Source of the DNA: Methanococcoides sp. LMO-2
Lineage (GTDB): Archaea > Halobacteriota > Methanosarcinia > Methanosarcinales > Methanosarcinaceae
DNA: 64,000 nucleotides
Direction: 5' to 3'
NCBI RefSeq assembly: GCF_038432375.1
Contig: NZ_JBCAUS010000003.1
Location: 124,001 to 188,000, forward strand
A program made the translations under genes and the position numbers. The notes under the pieces are model-generated. The model saw only the letters and a program-made list of their open reading frames with translations. It was not told the DNA's origin and made no database searches. Shown here piece by piece: positions 8,960 through 17,526 of the stretch (the stretch's first letter is position 1; every line of letters starts with the position of its first letter).

Positions 8960-9559
8960 TTGGTTTCATCCACAATTATCATTATTCTTTGCCTTGTGGC
9001 TTTTGCAGTGATTCACAGCATCACAGCAAGCCTGCCTTTTAAAAAAATGGTAGTGAATGCACTGGGTTCAAAGGTAGAGACATTCTACCTACCGGTATAC
9101 AGCCTGATCGCAGTGATAACGATACTTCCGGTGGTCTATCTGCTCTATCTGAACCCGGGACGTGTCCTCTACATAGTCCCATCCCCCTGGCGCTGGGTCA
9201 TGGTAGCCGGACAATTGATCGCTGCAGTGGTAGCACCTAGGGCCTTCCGTGATTCACCCCCGAGGTTCAAGTTGCATTTACAACTGTCTACCCCCGATAC
9301 CCCGGAATCAGAACCACTGAACATCAGAGGAATTTACCGATGGATAAGGGATCCATTCCTGCTGTCGGGTCTTGTCATTATATGGCTTACTCCCTTTATG
9401 ACCGTCAACCTGCTCATCGTCTATGTTATAACCACCATATACTTCTACATAGGATCTGTGCATGTGGAAAAAAGACTGATTTCACAGTTTGGTGATGAAT
9501 ACCTGGAGTACCAGAAGAAGGTTCACAGGTTTATTCCTTTCATAAAAGGGCACTACTGA
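8960..9559 (+). CDS. Membrane protein of the NnrU / isoprenylcysteine methyltransferase-like group
   Basis: A 199-residue protein with about five hydrophobic helices. The C-terminal half has the ICMT/PEMT-like signature: IRGIYRWIRDPFLLSGLVII followed by VEKRLISQFGDEYLEYQKKV, where the Arg/His-Pro loop and the E-x2-L-x3-F-G-x2-Y-x2-Y motif bind the methyl donor in characterised relatives. The usual loop is R-H-P; here it is R-D-P, so catalytic activity is uncertain. The start is TTG at 8960 behind GGGGAGT. Confidence 0.75.
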   Translation: MVSSTIIIILCLVAFAVIHSITASLPFKKMVVNALGSKVETFYLPVYSLIAVITILPVVYLLYLNPGRVLYIVPSPWRWVMVAGQLIAAVVAPRAFRDSPPRFKLHLQLSTPDTPESEPLNIRGIYRWIRDPFLLSGLVIIWLTPFMTVNLLIVYVITTIYFYIGSVHVEKRLISQFGDEYLEYQKKVHRFIPFIKGHY

Positions 9560-9592
9560 AAAGATCCCAATTCCGGATCTTTTGTCTTTTTC
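9559..9592 (+). terminator. Terminator after the ICMT-like gene
   Basis: Perfect arms AAAAGATCC (9559-9567) and GGATCTTTT (9575-9583), overlapping the stop codon, then a T-rich run. Confidence 0.8.
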
Positions 9593-9973
9593 GTGGAAAC
9601 CCATTGAGGAGACCTTTTCTTGAATTCAGCATAAACTAGTCCCTTATGGTTTTCTCAGCAGGTAAATATTGACATCTTCCAATAATTATATATTAAATAG
9701 AACACCTTTTTTTAGCGGGGAATGCAATTCGGGGTATTGCTGATCTTCTTATAAATGCAATATTGATGTCCATTTTATGCTGGAATTTTTCAAAGATCCA
9801 TGCAGAAATCAGGATAAAGAGAAGCAATACAGAAGATCATTATCTGGCAAAGCGGTTTTGAGGACCACTTCTGCTATTACCAACTATTGCACCCGGCAAC
9901 GAAACTAAATGGTAATTTCAATAAGATCAAACAAGATCAAATATCTCATAGATCACTGAGGGAGTGAAAATAA
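9593..9973. other. Intergenic region with one possible 43-residue ORF
   Basis: No recognised gene. An ATG-started frame runs 9777-9908 (MLEFFKDPCRNQDKE at its start, two Cys, basic) but has no ribosome binding site, so it is only a possibility. TATA-like sequence lies around 9685-9700. GATCAAACAAGATCAAA just before the next gene is a short direct repeat. Confidence 0.3.
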
Positions 9974-10315
9974 ATGGACAAGATGAAGAAAATGGGGTTG
10001 TTAGGTGCAACAGCTTTGATCGGTGCAGGACTGGCAGCATTATCCGAAGAGAAGATAAAAGAGTTCGTTAAGGAAAAGATCGAAGCAGGGCAAATGACCA
10101 AAGAGGAAGGAAAACTCCTTGTTGAAGAGCTTGTGGATGAGACCAAAAAGCAAAGGCTCAACCTTGAGAAGAACATTATCGAGAAGCTCCATGGTACTAT
10201 CCAGATGGCTGATAAGGAACTTGAGAACCTTTCCGACAAGATCGATGAGATGAAGATCAAGGAACTTGAATGCGAACTTGAGAAGATGAAAAGTCTCAGG
10301 AAAGCTAAAGACTAA
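9974..10315 (+). CDS. Phasin-like coiled-coil protein, function unknown
   Basis: A 113-residue protein with a short hydrophobic N-terminus (MGLLGATALIGAGLAAL) followed by a long charged helical region rich in Lys/Glu. The heptad-like pattern is consistent with a coiled coil. The shape, an apolar head, amphipathic middle and coiled-coil tail, resembles small phasin-like or membrane-surface proteins, but there is no diagnostic motif. The start follows GGGAGTGA. It sits alone, followed by a weak T-rich terminator near 10346-10382. Confidence 0.7.
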   Translation: MDKMKKMGLLGATALIGAGLAALSEEKIKEFVKEKIEAGQMTKEEGKLLVEELVDETKKQRLNLEKNIIEKLHGTIQMADKELENLSDKIDEMKIKELECELEKMKSLRKAKD

Positions 10316-10440
10316 GTTCCCTGCTGTTGGCAGTTTATTGTAATATGGTGGCTGCAGGCCATTTGATTTTTCTTTTTTTGATCTGTTTGTTTCAATATCA
10401 GACCTTGCATAATATCTATTTCAAAACCCGGAGGTAAACA

Positions 10441-11016
10441 ATGAAAGTTGTAGCATTCAATGGAAGTCCCAGAAAAGAAGGAAATACTTCACGCCTTATT
10501 GCCCATGTGATGGAAGTACTTGAGAAGGAAGGAATCGAGACAGAAGTTGTCCAGCTTGGAGGAAATTCAATTCACGGGTGTACAGCATGCATGAAGTGCT
10601 TTGACAAAAAAGACAATCGCTGTGTCATTGAGAAAGACATCATCAATGAATGTATAGAAAAGATGATGGAAGCCGATGGAATCATCATTGCCACGCCTAC
10701 ATATTTTGCAGACCTGAGCCCGGAAACAAAGGCACTTATCGATAGGGCTGGATTTGTGGGTAAAGCAAACGGGGAACTTTTCAAAAGGAAGGTCGGAGCA
10801 GCTGTTGTTGCTGTAAGAAGAGCAGGAGCAATACATGCTTTTGATTCTATCAATCATTTCTTCACCATCTCTGAGATGATCATTCCTGGTTCAAGCTACT
10901 GGAACGTTGGAATAGGACTCATGCCCGGAGATGTAGACTCCGATGGCGAAGGAATGCAGACAATGGAAACCCTTGGCCAGAACATGGCCTGGCTGATGGA
11001 AAAGATCAGGGACTGA
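10441..11016 (+). CDS. Iron-sulfur flavoprotein (Isf family)
   Basis: A 191-residue FMN-binding flavodoxin-fold protein. The phosphate loop is [12 protein letters not shown] (residues 5-16). A compact Cys motif, CX2CX2CX7C in [16 protein letters not shown] (about residues 48-62), binds a [4Fe-4S] cluster in the Methanosarcina Isf family, which takes electrons from ferredoxin and reduces O2 or peroxide. The flavin segment [19 protein letters not shown] is also typical. It is likely cytoplasmic and part of oxidant defence. It starts behind GGAGGTAAACA and is a single-gene unit. Confidence 0.9.
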   Translation: MKVVAFNGSPRKEGNTSRLIAHVMEVLEKEGIETEVVQLGGNSIHGCTACMKCFDKKDNRCVIEKDIINECIEKMMEADGIIIATPTYFADLSPETKALIDRAGFVGKANGELFKRKVGAAVVAVRRAGAIHAFDSINHFFTISEMIIPGSSYWNVGIGLMPGDVDSDGEGMQTMETLGQNMAWLMEKIRD

Positions 11017-11272
11017 GATACGAAAGAGCCTCATTAAAGGTATTTTTATCAGAGGGAAACCCCCCTTCATCTTTTTGTTATTGTGTTCATTTTCTATCTA
11101 CAGTCATCATGTTTATATGATACTAAATATATAAAAACAAACATTATATTCTAAATTGATAGGAAGTAGAACGGGGTACTTGCAATCGCTGTAATTTATC
11201 GTTTAAATTTTGGCCATACAGGAAATTTGCAGTGTATTCTGTTGATGTATTTTTAAACAGGAGGAAAATATT
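11017..11272. other. Intergenic region before the duplicated coiled-coil gene
   Basis: There is no gene. A weak G/C-rich pairing (GAGGGAAACCCCCC near 11055) with a following T run may end the Isf transcript. TATA-like AATATATAAAA near 11128 is a likely promoter for the gene at 11273. Confidence 0.35.
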
Positions 11273-13003
11273 ATGGGATGGGTTGATGTTGTCGCTGGTG
11301 TTTGTACAGGCGGCCTCTATACAATTGGAAAATCGATTTATCAGGCAGGCAATGCTGCGGAGTCTGCCGGGGATGCAGCAGAACAGGCAGGAATGGCTAT
11401 TGCAGTCATTGGTTCAACGATCGAAGCCGTTGGAGAACAGCTCGAATCAACGCTAAAGGAAGCAGAAGAACTGCTGGTGATCACAAGAATGACCCCAAGG
11501 GATGAGGATGATCTCTGGGACGAGGAAAAGGAAAGGCTTACCGGACTCCGACAGGAAGAGGCACGGCTTTTGAACAAGCTTTCCGAAATGGGAGTCCAGG
11601 ATGTTACCGATTTCAGTTTTGATTTCTGGGACATGCTGTCCGATATGCAGAATGTGATCAAGAAGTTCCAGATAATGGCAAGACTTGCTGCTGTCAGGAA
11701 AGAGATCCACGACATATTCTATCAGGAACCGGGTGTCCTTTCAAACACGATCTACAACGCCAAGGAATCACTTGAGCGGTTCAATACCATTGAGCAGCCA
11801 ATGATCGAGGACATACTGGATTCCCTTGATGACAACCTGGAAGTAAGTGAGGAGGTCCTTCAGGAGGTCAAGAAGCTCTTCGTCACTAAAAAGAAGGTTC
11901 CGATCGCCATCGCAGACCTCAGCCCGGAGATACAGGGCCATCTGGAGATGCTCCAAAAGGACAAACTGTATTACCAGGGCCTGATCGCAAGAAAGGACAC
12001 GCTAACTGCCCAGCTTGCAAATGTCATCGAGCAGTTCCCGGAGAAGAAGTTCGATATAAACATGGGAGCCGTAGGTATTGCCGGAGCACACCTCGATGTA
12101 GGGGATATCGTACATGGAGGAACACATGTTGGAAACCTTGGAGATATCGTGGCGGAAAAGCCCTACAAGGACGACATAGTCAGGGAAGAAGGCCGAACCG
12201 ATATTGAAAGACCGGGTAGCGATATCAGGCACGAAAGAATAACTGACAACGGTTTCATCGAAAAGGAAGAACCCCGCAGAGCCAGGATCGAAAGGGCAGA
12301 TGCTGCTATCAGGCATGAAAAGATCACTGACAATCACTTCATCAGCAAGGCTGAGAGCGAGATCGGAACTGACATTGACAGGGAGATCGCCAGGGACGTA
12401 GCCGTTGAGGAACGGGAGATGCGTTCAGCACCATCCACTTACAAACCGACGGCAGCATCAGAACCAGCTGCCTCAAAGGCCACCATGGCAAAAATGTCAA
12501 ACCTGAACATGGCCCTTGCCAAAGCTCCCAAACATTCCATGCTCACAATGCAGCCCCACGGTGCTAAGATATCCGCATCCCTGAGCACAAAGTTCGATGG
12601 CTACCAGAGGAACTACGACCTGCTCAAGGCCCAGAAGACCTTCTACTACAGGCAGTCCCTGAAGATGGAAAGGAAGTACGAGCTCCTGGCAAACAAGTGG
12701 GTGGAAGAGCCCGGAATAATCCCGAAGACGCTGGATGAGCTTCACGGAGTACTGAAGAACGTCAGGACAGAAGAGCAGCCACGCGTCGACGAGCTCCTTG
12801 ACAACCTGAACGCGAACCTGACCGAGACCCAGGAAACCCTTTCAAAAGCAAATGACACCATGGATTCCGTACAGAACGCCCTGTCCTTCCTGGACATGGA
12901 TACCGGAAAGATCAAGCTGGGTGTCATTGTGATCGGCGGGCTGGTCGTGCTCAACCTCTTCGTCGGACTGATAGTGCTGATCCGGATGGCACTTGGATAC
13001 TGA
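11273..13003 (+). CDS. Large coiled-coil membrane-anchored protein with internal duplication
   Basis: I do not recognise the family. The 576 residues divide into an Ala/Gly-rich amphipathic or hydrophobic head (about 5-55), a helical region (56-260), a polar middle, a second helical region (440-540) and a C-terminal membrane segment (about 548-572) ending RMALGY. Two segments are clear copies: residues 152-195, starting EPGVLSNTI, and 479-523, starting EPGIIPKTL; both contain EQP-x4-E/D-LD-x-L-x-x-NL. The middle holds a shorter repeat, IRHERITDNGFI at 318-329 and IRHEKITDNHFI at 346-357. There is no signal peptide, so most of the protein is probably cytoplasmic and tail-anchored. The gene starts behind AGGAGGAAAAT, stands alone and ends at a strong terminator. 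A structural or membrane-shaping role is possible but not shown. Confidence 0.75.
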   Translation: MGWVDVVAGVCTGGLYTIGKSIYQAGNAAESAGDAAEQAGMAIAVIGSTIEAVGEQLESTLKEAEELLVITRMTPRDEDDLWDEEKERLTGLRQEEARLLNKLSEMGVQDVTDFSFDFWDMLSDMQNVIKKFQIMARLAAVRKEIHDIFYQEPGVLSNTIYNAKESLERFNTIEQPMIEDILDSLDDNLEVSEEVLQEVKKLFVTKKKVPIAIADLSPEIQGHLEMLQKDKLYYQGLIARKDTLTAQLANVIEQFPEKKFDINMGAVGIAGAHLDVGDIVHGGTHVGNLGDIVAEKPYKDDIVREEGRTDIERPGSDIRHERITDNGFIEKEEPRRARIERADAAIRHEKITDNHFISKAESEIGTDIDREIARDVAVEEREMRSAPSTYKPTAASEPAASKATMAKMSNLNMALAKAPKHSMLTMQPHGAKISASLSTKFDGYQRNYDLLKAQKTFYYRQSLKMERKYELLANKWVEEPGIIPKTLDELHGVLKNVRTEEQPRVDELLDNLNANLTETQETLSKANDTMDSVQNALSFLDMDTGKIKLGVIVIGGLVVLNLFVGLIVLIRMALGY

Positions 13004-13044
13004 GAAGCTCTGGTTTGACGTTATTTCGACTTTGGATTACTGAT

Positions 13045-13078
13045 CGGATGGCATCTGGCCATCCGGTTTCTCTTTTTA
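13045..13078 (+). terminator. Terminator after the duplicated coiled-coil gene
   Basis: Arms CGGATGGC (13045-13052) and GCCATCCG (13058-13065) with a 5-base loop, then a T-rich tract. Confidence 0.85.
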
Positions 13079-13120
13079 TTTTCATTTTATTGGCTTACTA
13101 CTGAAGCAGACCGCCAGCCC

Positions 13121-13140
13121 GAACGAACGTTTTATATAAA
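13121..13140 (+). promoter_or_regulatory. Promoter of the YggS-family gene
   Basis: TTTATATAAA at 13131-13140 is a strong archaeal TATA box, preceded by a purine-containing BRE-like GAACGAACG. Predicted transcription start is near 13163, giving a leader of about 60 bases. Confidence 0.6.
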
Positions 13141-13223
13141 ATTCCCTGCACTTATTTCATGGAACCCATTACAGGGATCTCAAAAATTCATCGTATTTTC
13201 AAAAAACAGCACCGTGACCACCA

Positions 13224-13874
13224 ATGACAATCGAAGAGAACACAAAGGCAATACTTGAAGAGCTTGGAGAAGTAAAACTTGTCAGCGTCACCAAGACGGT
13301 GGACACAGACAGGATCAACCAATCCATCAGAGCCGGAGCCACCATCATAGGCGAGAACAGGGTCCAGGAATTCGATGAAAAATGCGATTGCATCCCGCCC
13401 TGTGAAAAGCACCTCATCGGCCACCTCCAGACAAACAAGGTAAGACGAGCCGTTGAACTCTTTGATGTGATCCAGTCGGTCGACTCCCTGAAGGTGGCAG
13501 AAGAGATCGACAAAAGAGCTGGAGAGCTCGGCAAGGTCCAGAAAGTATTTCTTCAGGTCAACATCGGCAACGAGCCACAAAAATACGGATTCGGCACCGA
13601 CGAGATCGCAGATGCAATAAAAGACATCCGAATACTCACCAATATTCACGTAATAGGACTCATGTGCATCCCCCCATATGTGTCCGCCGAAGAAGCCCGC
13701 CCGTACTTCAGGAAGATGAAAGCTATTTTTGATGAGCTGAAGCAGGAGAATCTGGGCAATATCGCTATCCAGGAGCTGTCCATGGGAATGTCCGGAGACT
13801 ATAAGGTTGCCATCGAGGAAGGGGCTACCATGGTGAGGATCGGGTCAGGGATATTCGGGAAGCGGGATTATTGA
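13224..13874 (+). CDS. YggS/PROSC family PLP homeostasis protein
   Basis: A 216-residue single-domain fold-type III PLP-binding protein, believed to buffer or deliver pyridoxal phosphate rather than catalyse. The PLP lysine is in LVSVTKTVD (K24). Also present are IGENRVQEF, HLIGHLQTNK, LSMGMSGDYKVAIEEGAT and RIGSGIFG, which form the phosphate site. Length is a little shorter than bacterial members, as is common in archaea. It is monocistronic; the AT-rich island begins shortly after its stop. Confidence 0.95.
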   Translation: MTIEENTKAILEELGEVKLVSVTKTVDTDRINQSIRAGATIIGENRVQEFDEKCDCIPPCEKHLIGHLQTNKVRRAVELFDVIQSVDSLKVAEEIDKRAGELGKVQKVFLQVNIGNEPQKYGFGTDEIADAIKDIRILTNIHVIGLMCIPPYVSAEEARPYFRKMKAIFDELKQENLGNIAIQELSMGMSGDYKVAIEEGATMVRIGSGIFGKRDY

Positions 13875-13904
13875 AGGTTAGATTAGTCATATCTATCAAT
13901 AATC

Positions 13905-13945
13905 AGAGCGATGTCAGAAGGGTTCGAATCTTATCCCCTTGTGAT
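13905..13945 (+). other. tRNA T-arm-like sequence at the island edge
   Basis: AGGGTTCGAATC (13918-13930) matches the T-loop consensus and is followed after seven bases by CCCCTTG, which could imitate an acceptor 3' strand. The T stem pairs poorly and no 5' acceptor partner exists, so this is no functional tRNA. It could be a decayed tRNA 3' end of the kind used as an integration site, since the composition drops sharply right after it. The evidence is weak and no matching right-end copy was found. Confidence 0.2.
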
Positions 13946-14039
13946 TTTTTTGGGATATAGCTAAGCTTGATTTTTGTACGCTATAACCTTCATAGCCCAC
14001 AATCGTCATATTTTGTAATTTATTACAATTGAGTACACA

Positions 14040-15074
14040 GTGATTCATTTAGAAAACTTTATCACAGTTAAATTCTTTTTACAGCAAATAATGTCTTCAA
14101 TTGTAACTACAAAATTTAAAAAATATTTTAAAAAAAATCTGACTATTTTATTTCATAATGTAGTTCTTCAATTGATTTTAACTATTATATTTGGAGCATC
14201 GATTTTACAATATATTGGAGTTCTGAATGATATATTATTGTATAAAATCCAAATTTGGAAAATAATAGTATTTTTGGTGTTATTCTGTTTGACCTCCTTT
14301 GTTATTTTATATGTTATATCAAAAAAGACATATGAAATTACTAGATTCGGATTACTTTGGAAAATTACCCTTATCAAAAACAAAATAATAAATCTAAGAG
14401 GTCCTTTTTGTTATTATTGTGACTGTGATATTTCACACACTTTAGAAAATATAACTCATTCTGGAGGCGCTCTAGTTTGTCCAAAATGTCAAAATAAATA
14501 TTCAATTAATGCCACCACTATAAAGAAAATAAAAAAAGATATAAAACAGATTATTGATTCCGATCTAAAATCAAACAAAGTACTAGATATAATGTGGCTT
14601 TTTTATAATTTTGATCATGGATCTTTTAGAATCAAAAACAAAGGAGTTTTTGGAATAACTGATCTCAACATTCATGTTAGTACAAATATTTCTCAAGAAA
14701 ATAAAGAGGTTGGAGAATACTATTTAGGAAATATAGCTCCCTTAGAATCAAAGACTCTTGAAGATAATATTGCAAAAGATCTAAAGGAATCCTTGGTATC
14801 TTCTAATTTAATTAGTATTTTTTCATTAGAAATACCTAAAATAATTGAAAATTATTATGGGGAGGAACAAACTGTTTATGACACATCTGAATATATTCGA
14901 GCTAAAAAAGACTTCGAATTAATTTTGTTTATTGATTTAACTTACAAATTGGAAAAAAAGCAAAAAAAGCAACGAAGCCGTTTTTTATTAAATTTTAGTT
15001 TAAAAGATTGGAAAGCTTATGACTATGACAAACTTGCTGATAATTGTTACTTTAAATTGCAGAAAATTGATTAA
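14040..15074 (+). CDS. AT-rich island membrane protein with zinc ribbon
   Basis: The family is not recognised. The 344 residues begin with two hydrophobic helices (about 40-65 and 75-100), followed by a Cys4 ribbon FCYYCDCDIS...LVCPKCQNKYS (about 122-160) and a long soluble alpha/beta region. Base composition and codon use (AAA, ATA, TTA, AAT preferred) are far more AT-rich than neighbouring genes, indicating recent acquisition. The start is uncertain: an ATG at 14091 (MSSIVTTKF) is also plausible. It lies upstream of the DUF262 gene in the same direction, separated by 287 bases, so they may have arrived together; whether they act together is unknown. Confidence 0.65.
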   Translation: MIHLENFITVKFFLQQIMSSIVTTKFKKYFKKNLTILFHNVVLQLILTIIFGASILQYIGVLNDILLYKIQIWKIIVFLVLFCLTSFVILYVISKKTYEITRFGLLWKITLIKNKIINLRGPFCYYCDCDISHTLENITHSGGALVCPKCQNKYSINATTIKKIKKDIKQIIDSDLKSNKVLDIMWLFYNFDHGSFRIKNKGVFGITDLNIHVSTNISQENKEVGEYYLGNIAPLESKTLEDNIAKDLKESLVSSNLISIFSLEIPKIIENYYGEEQTVYDTSEYIRAKKDFELILFIDLTYKLEKKQKKQRSRFLLNFSLKDWKAYDYDKLADNCYFKLQKID

Positions 15075-15361
15075 TTATCATCATATAAACCACGACATGT
15101 TCTCTTAATATACCTTAACTTAAAATATAAATTCCTAGTCACTGCTTTTATCTTCAAACAAGCTAACGAACTTCTATACTTAATTCCAATATATCTTGAC
15201 TTTCTTGTCCTTATAGATAAAAAATTAGTATTTTGTAAAAGATGGATTTGGTTGAATCTGTATCCCCAATTGGGAAACATATTTTCTTATTACTTTAATT
15301 TTCTTAAAGAATTAATTAGAAAATTATTTATATGCATATTTTTCTTATTACCTTGATAAAA
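15075..15361. other. AT-rich gap within the island
   Basis: No convincing gene. TATA-like TTATTTATATGC at about 15324 probably belongs to the DUF262 gene, which would then have a short leader. Confidence 0.4.
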
Positions 15362-16957
15362 ATGTCTGTAGAGATAACTCCGGCTCCAGAACCTAAAATT
15401 GAGAGAATTGCAAATCTTGTTAACAGAATTGGAAGTGGGGACATAAAAGTACCTAAATTCCAACGCGGATTTATTTGGGATAAGTCACAGATCATTCACT
15501 TACTGGAAAGTATTTATCAAGGATATCCAATTGGAAGCGTCTTATTTTGGTTAAGTGAAGAGCAAATGAAAAGTGAAAAAGAGATTGGTGATTTTGCTTT
15601 ACCCATAACCCCTGATAAATACCCACGTAACTACATTTTGGATGGACAGCAGAGATTGACAAGTATTTATGGAGTTTTGAAATGGGACAAACCTGATGTC
15701 GAAAATAAACTAAATGTTTATTTTGACCTACAAAAGAAAAAATTTAGTCATTACACGGGGAAGGAAAGTAGTATACATGTCCCTATGAGTATATTATTTG
15801 ATACCTCAAACTCCCTTTCATTCCGATACATGCTATCAGAGCATTCTAATTCAGAAGAATTACTAAAACAATTTGATATATTATATGAAACTTTCAGAGA
15901 ATACTTAATACCAGTGGTTACAATCAAAGAGAAAACAGTTGAAAGTGTATGTCCTATTTTTGAAAGAATCAATAGTACGGGTACACAACTTGATGTTTTT
16001 GACTTAATGGTAGCTGCTACTTGGGACAATGACTTTGATCTAAATGATAGAATTGATGAAATTCAATCATCGACATCACTGAAAAATTTTGACAATATAA
16101 AGAAATCTACCTATCTTAAAATGATGTCTGCAATAGCAGGTAATGGAATAAAAAGAAGTGGAATTTTTAAGTTAAGAAGTATGGATACTGTTGAGCTTCA
16201 AGACTTGACAATAAAGACAAAAATAGCTATTGAAAGAGCAGTTGACTTTTTATCCACTGATTTAAACATTCCTTCCGATGCGTTTTTACCATACGAAGAT
16301 CAACTAATTATTTTCACTTATTTCTTTTCAAAGGTAAAGTATCCATCTCAAATTCAATTAGAATCACTTAGAAAATGGTTCTGGCAAACTGGATTTTCTG
16401 AGCATTTCAGAGGAGCCGCTGAAGGTACTGCTCAGAAGCATATTTCTTCAATTGATTCTCTTATTGATGGAGACAACACTTCACTTCATGTTCGAGTATC
16501 CTTAGTTGAAAATGATTTGTTGAAAAGACAGTTTATAAAAAATAGTGCCTTTTGTAAAACTTTAGTATTAATGTTCATTACAAAAGATCCAAGAAATATC
16601 ACAAATGGAGAAAAAATAGATTCACGCATAGCTTTAAGTTTTTATAATAAAAAGGAATTCCATCACATATTCCCACAGGATTTCTTAAAAGAAATGGGTC
16701 TCTCTCGTGAAAAGATAAACAATCTTTGTAACATATGTTTATTGTCATCATCACAGAACAAATTTGTATCCAATGATGCACCGAGTGAATATTTAAGTGA
16801 AAGTATTGTTAATTTGAATTCGGATGCAGAACAAATTTTTAAATCAAATTTAATTCCAATTGATGAAAGTGCAGGGTGGAGAACTGATGACTATGATGTA
16901 TTTTTGAATCAAAGAGCTGGATTGATTATACAAGAGATCGAAAAATTGTGTGAATAA
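15362..16957 (+). CDS. DUF262/HNH (GmrSD-like) protein, probable nuclease
   Basis: A 531-residue protein with two modules. The N-terminal DUF262 (ParB/sulfiredoxin-like) domain shows VPKFQRGFIWDKSQIIHLLESIYQ, YPIGSVLFW, ILDGQQRLTSIYG and FERINSTGTQLDVFDLM. In GmrSD-type enzymes this domain binds and hydrolyses NTP to control cleavage. The C-terminal DUF1524/HNH module has FHHIFPQDFLKEMG followed by NNLCNICLLSSSQNK, giving the H-H and N residues of the fold. Relatives restrict modified phage DNA, so a defence role is likely but not proven. I choose ATG 15362 (MSVEITPAP) over the ATG ten codons earlier. Composition is AT-rich, as in the rest of the island. Confidence 0.85.
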   Translation: MSVEITPAPEPKIERIANLVNRIGSGDIKVPKFQRGFIWDKSQIIHLLESIYQGYPIGSVLFWLSEEQMKSEKEIGDFALPITPDKYPRNYILDGQQRLTSIYGVLKWDKPDVENKLNVYFDLQKKKFSHYTGKESSIHVPMSILFDTSNSLSFRYMLSEHSNSEELLKQFDILYETFREYLIPVVTIKEKTVESVCPIFERINSTGTQLDVFDLMVAATWDNDFDLNDRIDEIQSSTSLKNFDNIKKSTYLKMMSAIAGNGIKRSGIFKLRSMDTVELQDLTIKTKIAIERAVDFLSTDLNIPSDAFLPYEDQLIIFTYFFSKVKYPSQIQLESLRKWFWQTGFSEHFRGAAEGTAQKHISSIDSLIDGDNTSLHVRVSLVENDLLKRQFIKNSAFCKTLVLMFITKDPRNITNGEKIDSRIALSFYNKKEFHHIFPQDFLKEMGLSREKINNLCNICLLSSSQNKFVSNDAPSEYLSESIVNLNSDAEQIFKSNLIPIDESAGWRTDDYDVFLNQRAGLIIQEIEKLCE

Positions 16958-17313
16958 CATTTCCCTTTATTTTTTTTATGAATTGCACTTAAATGAAGAA
17001 AAATCTTTGTTCTTTTGGAAAGTAGCTTAAACTGGCATAAAGAAGATGATTCTAACAGCATTCTGAAAAACGTCTTTTTCTTATATACTATCTTGGATTA
17101 AGCAAAAAATTTCTAGCTTAGAGGGATATTCTCCTATATGTATGTATAATCGGAAATATCTTAATCTAGAGTATTTGAAGTCCTGCCATTCTTGAAATGC
17201 ATTTTAGTACTACTAACAAGCATGTTAATTCACTAAATATTTAGAATCAATTGTTTCATTAGATTATCTCTATAAGTGTTTATTTCAACTTCACGAAATC
17301 TATTCTCAGTTTC
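16958..17313. other. AT-rich gap after the DUF262 gene
   Basis: No gene or strong structure was seen. A T-rich run follows the DUF262 stop (16965-16980) and may end that transcript. The stretch holds multiple stops in all frames. Confidence 0.4.
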
Positions 17314-17481
17314 CTACTGTGGCATCTCAATAATCTTCCTCTTTATCTCTTCTGCATCAACAAAATCCCAATCTTGCGTTACTTCCAATCCTTGCTTATC
17401 AATATTGTTAGCTTCCTTGCTAATGTATACCACACCATCAGCATGAACATGCTTCCTCTCAAGAACTCCACCACCACAGAA
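17314..17481 (-). pseudogene. C-terminal fragment of an unidentified protein
   Basis: On the minus strand an uninterrupted frame of about 55 codons reads CGGGVLERKHVHADGVVY and continues to end KRKIIEMPQ with a TAG stop at 17316-17314. It has normal amino-acid composition but no proper start: upstream it enters a TAG within the promoter region of the DUF134 gene. It looks like the tail of a gene cut when the neighbouring sequence was rearranged, and it marks the right edge of the AT-rich island. A TTG-started 58-residue peptide is a less likely reading. Family not recognised. Confidence 0.4.
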
Positions 17482-17504
17482 AAAAATCAAAAGCTTTATC
17501 TACA

Positions 17505-17524
17505 TTATGCATTATAATGCATAA
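17505..17524. promoter_or_regulatory. Perfect 20-bp palindrome, probable operator of the DUF134 gene
   Basis: TTATGCATTATAATGCATAA reads identically on both strands. It ends two bases before the ATG at 17527 and lies between a TATA-like CTTTATC (17494-17500) and the expected transcription start at about 17524. There is no ribosome binding site, so the transcript is probably leaderless. A protein bound here would block initiation, which suggests autoregulation by the DNA-binding protein encoded immediately downstream; that last step is inference. Confidence 0.7.
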
Positions 17525-17526
17525 CT

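Noticed and set aside
9777-9908. 43-codon ORF in the gap before the phasin-like gene
   Set aside because: No ribosome binding site; kept only as a note in the intergenic entry.
15071-15280. 69-codon minus-strand ORF within the island
   Set aside because: Atypical composition, no start signals, and AT-rich sequence readily produces such frames.
17483-17515. In-frame TAG upstream of the 17.3-kb fragment as pyrrolysine readthrough
   Set aside because: ATG-TAG lies inside the 20-bp palindrome and promoter of the opposite gene, with no PYLIS-like structure seen, so chance is far more likely.
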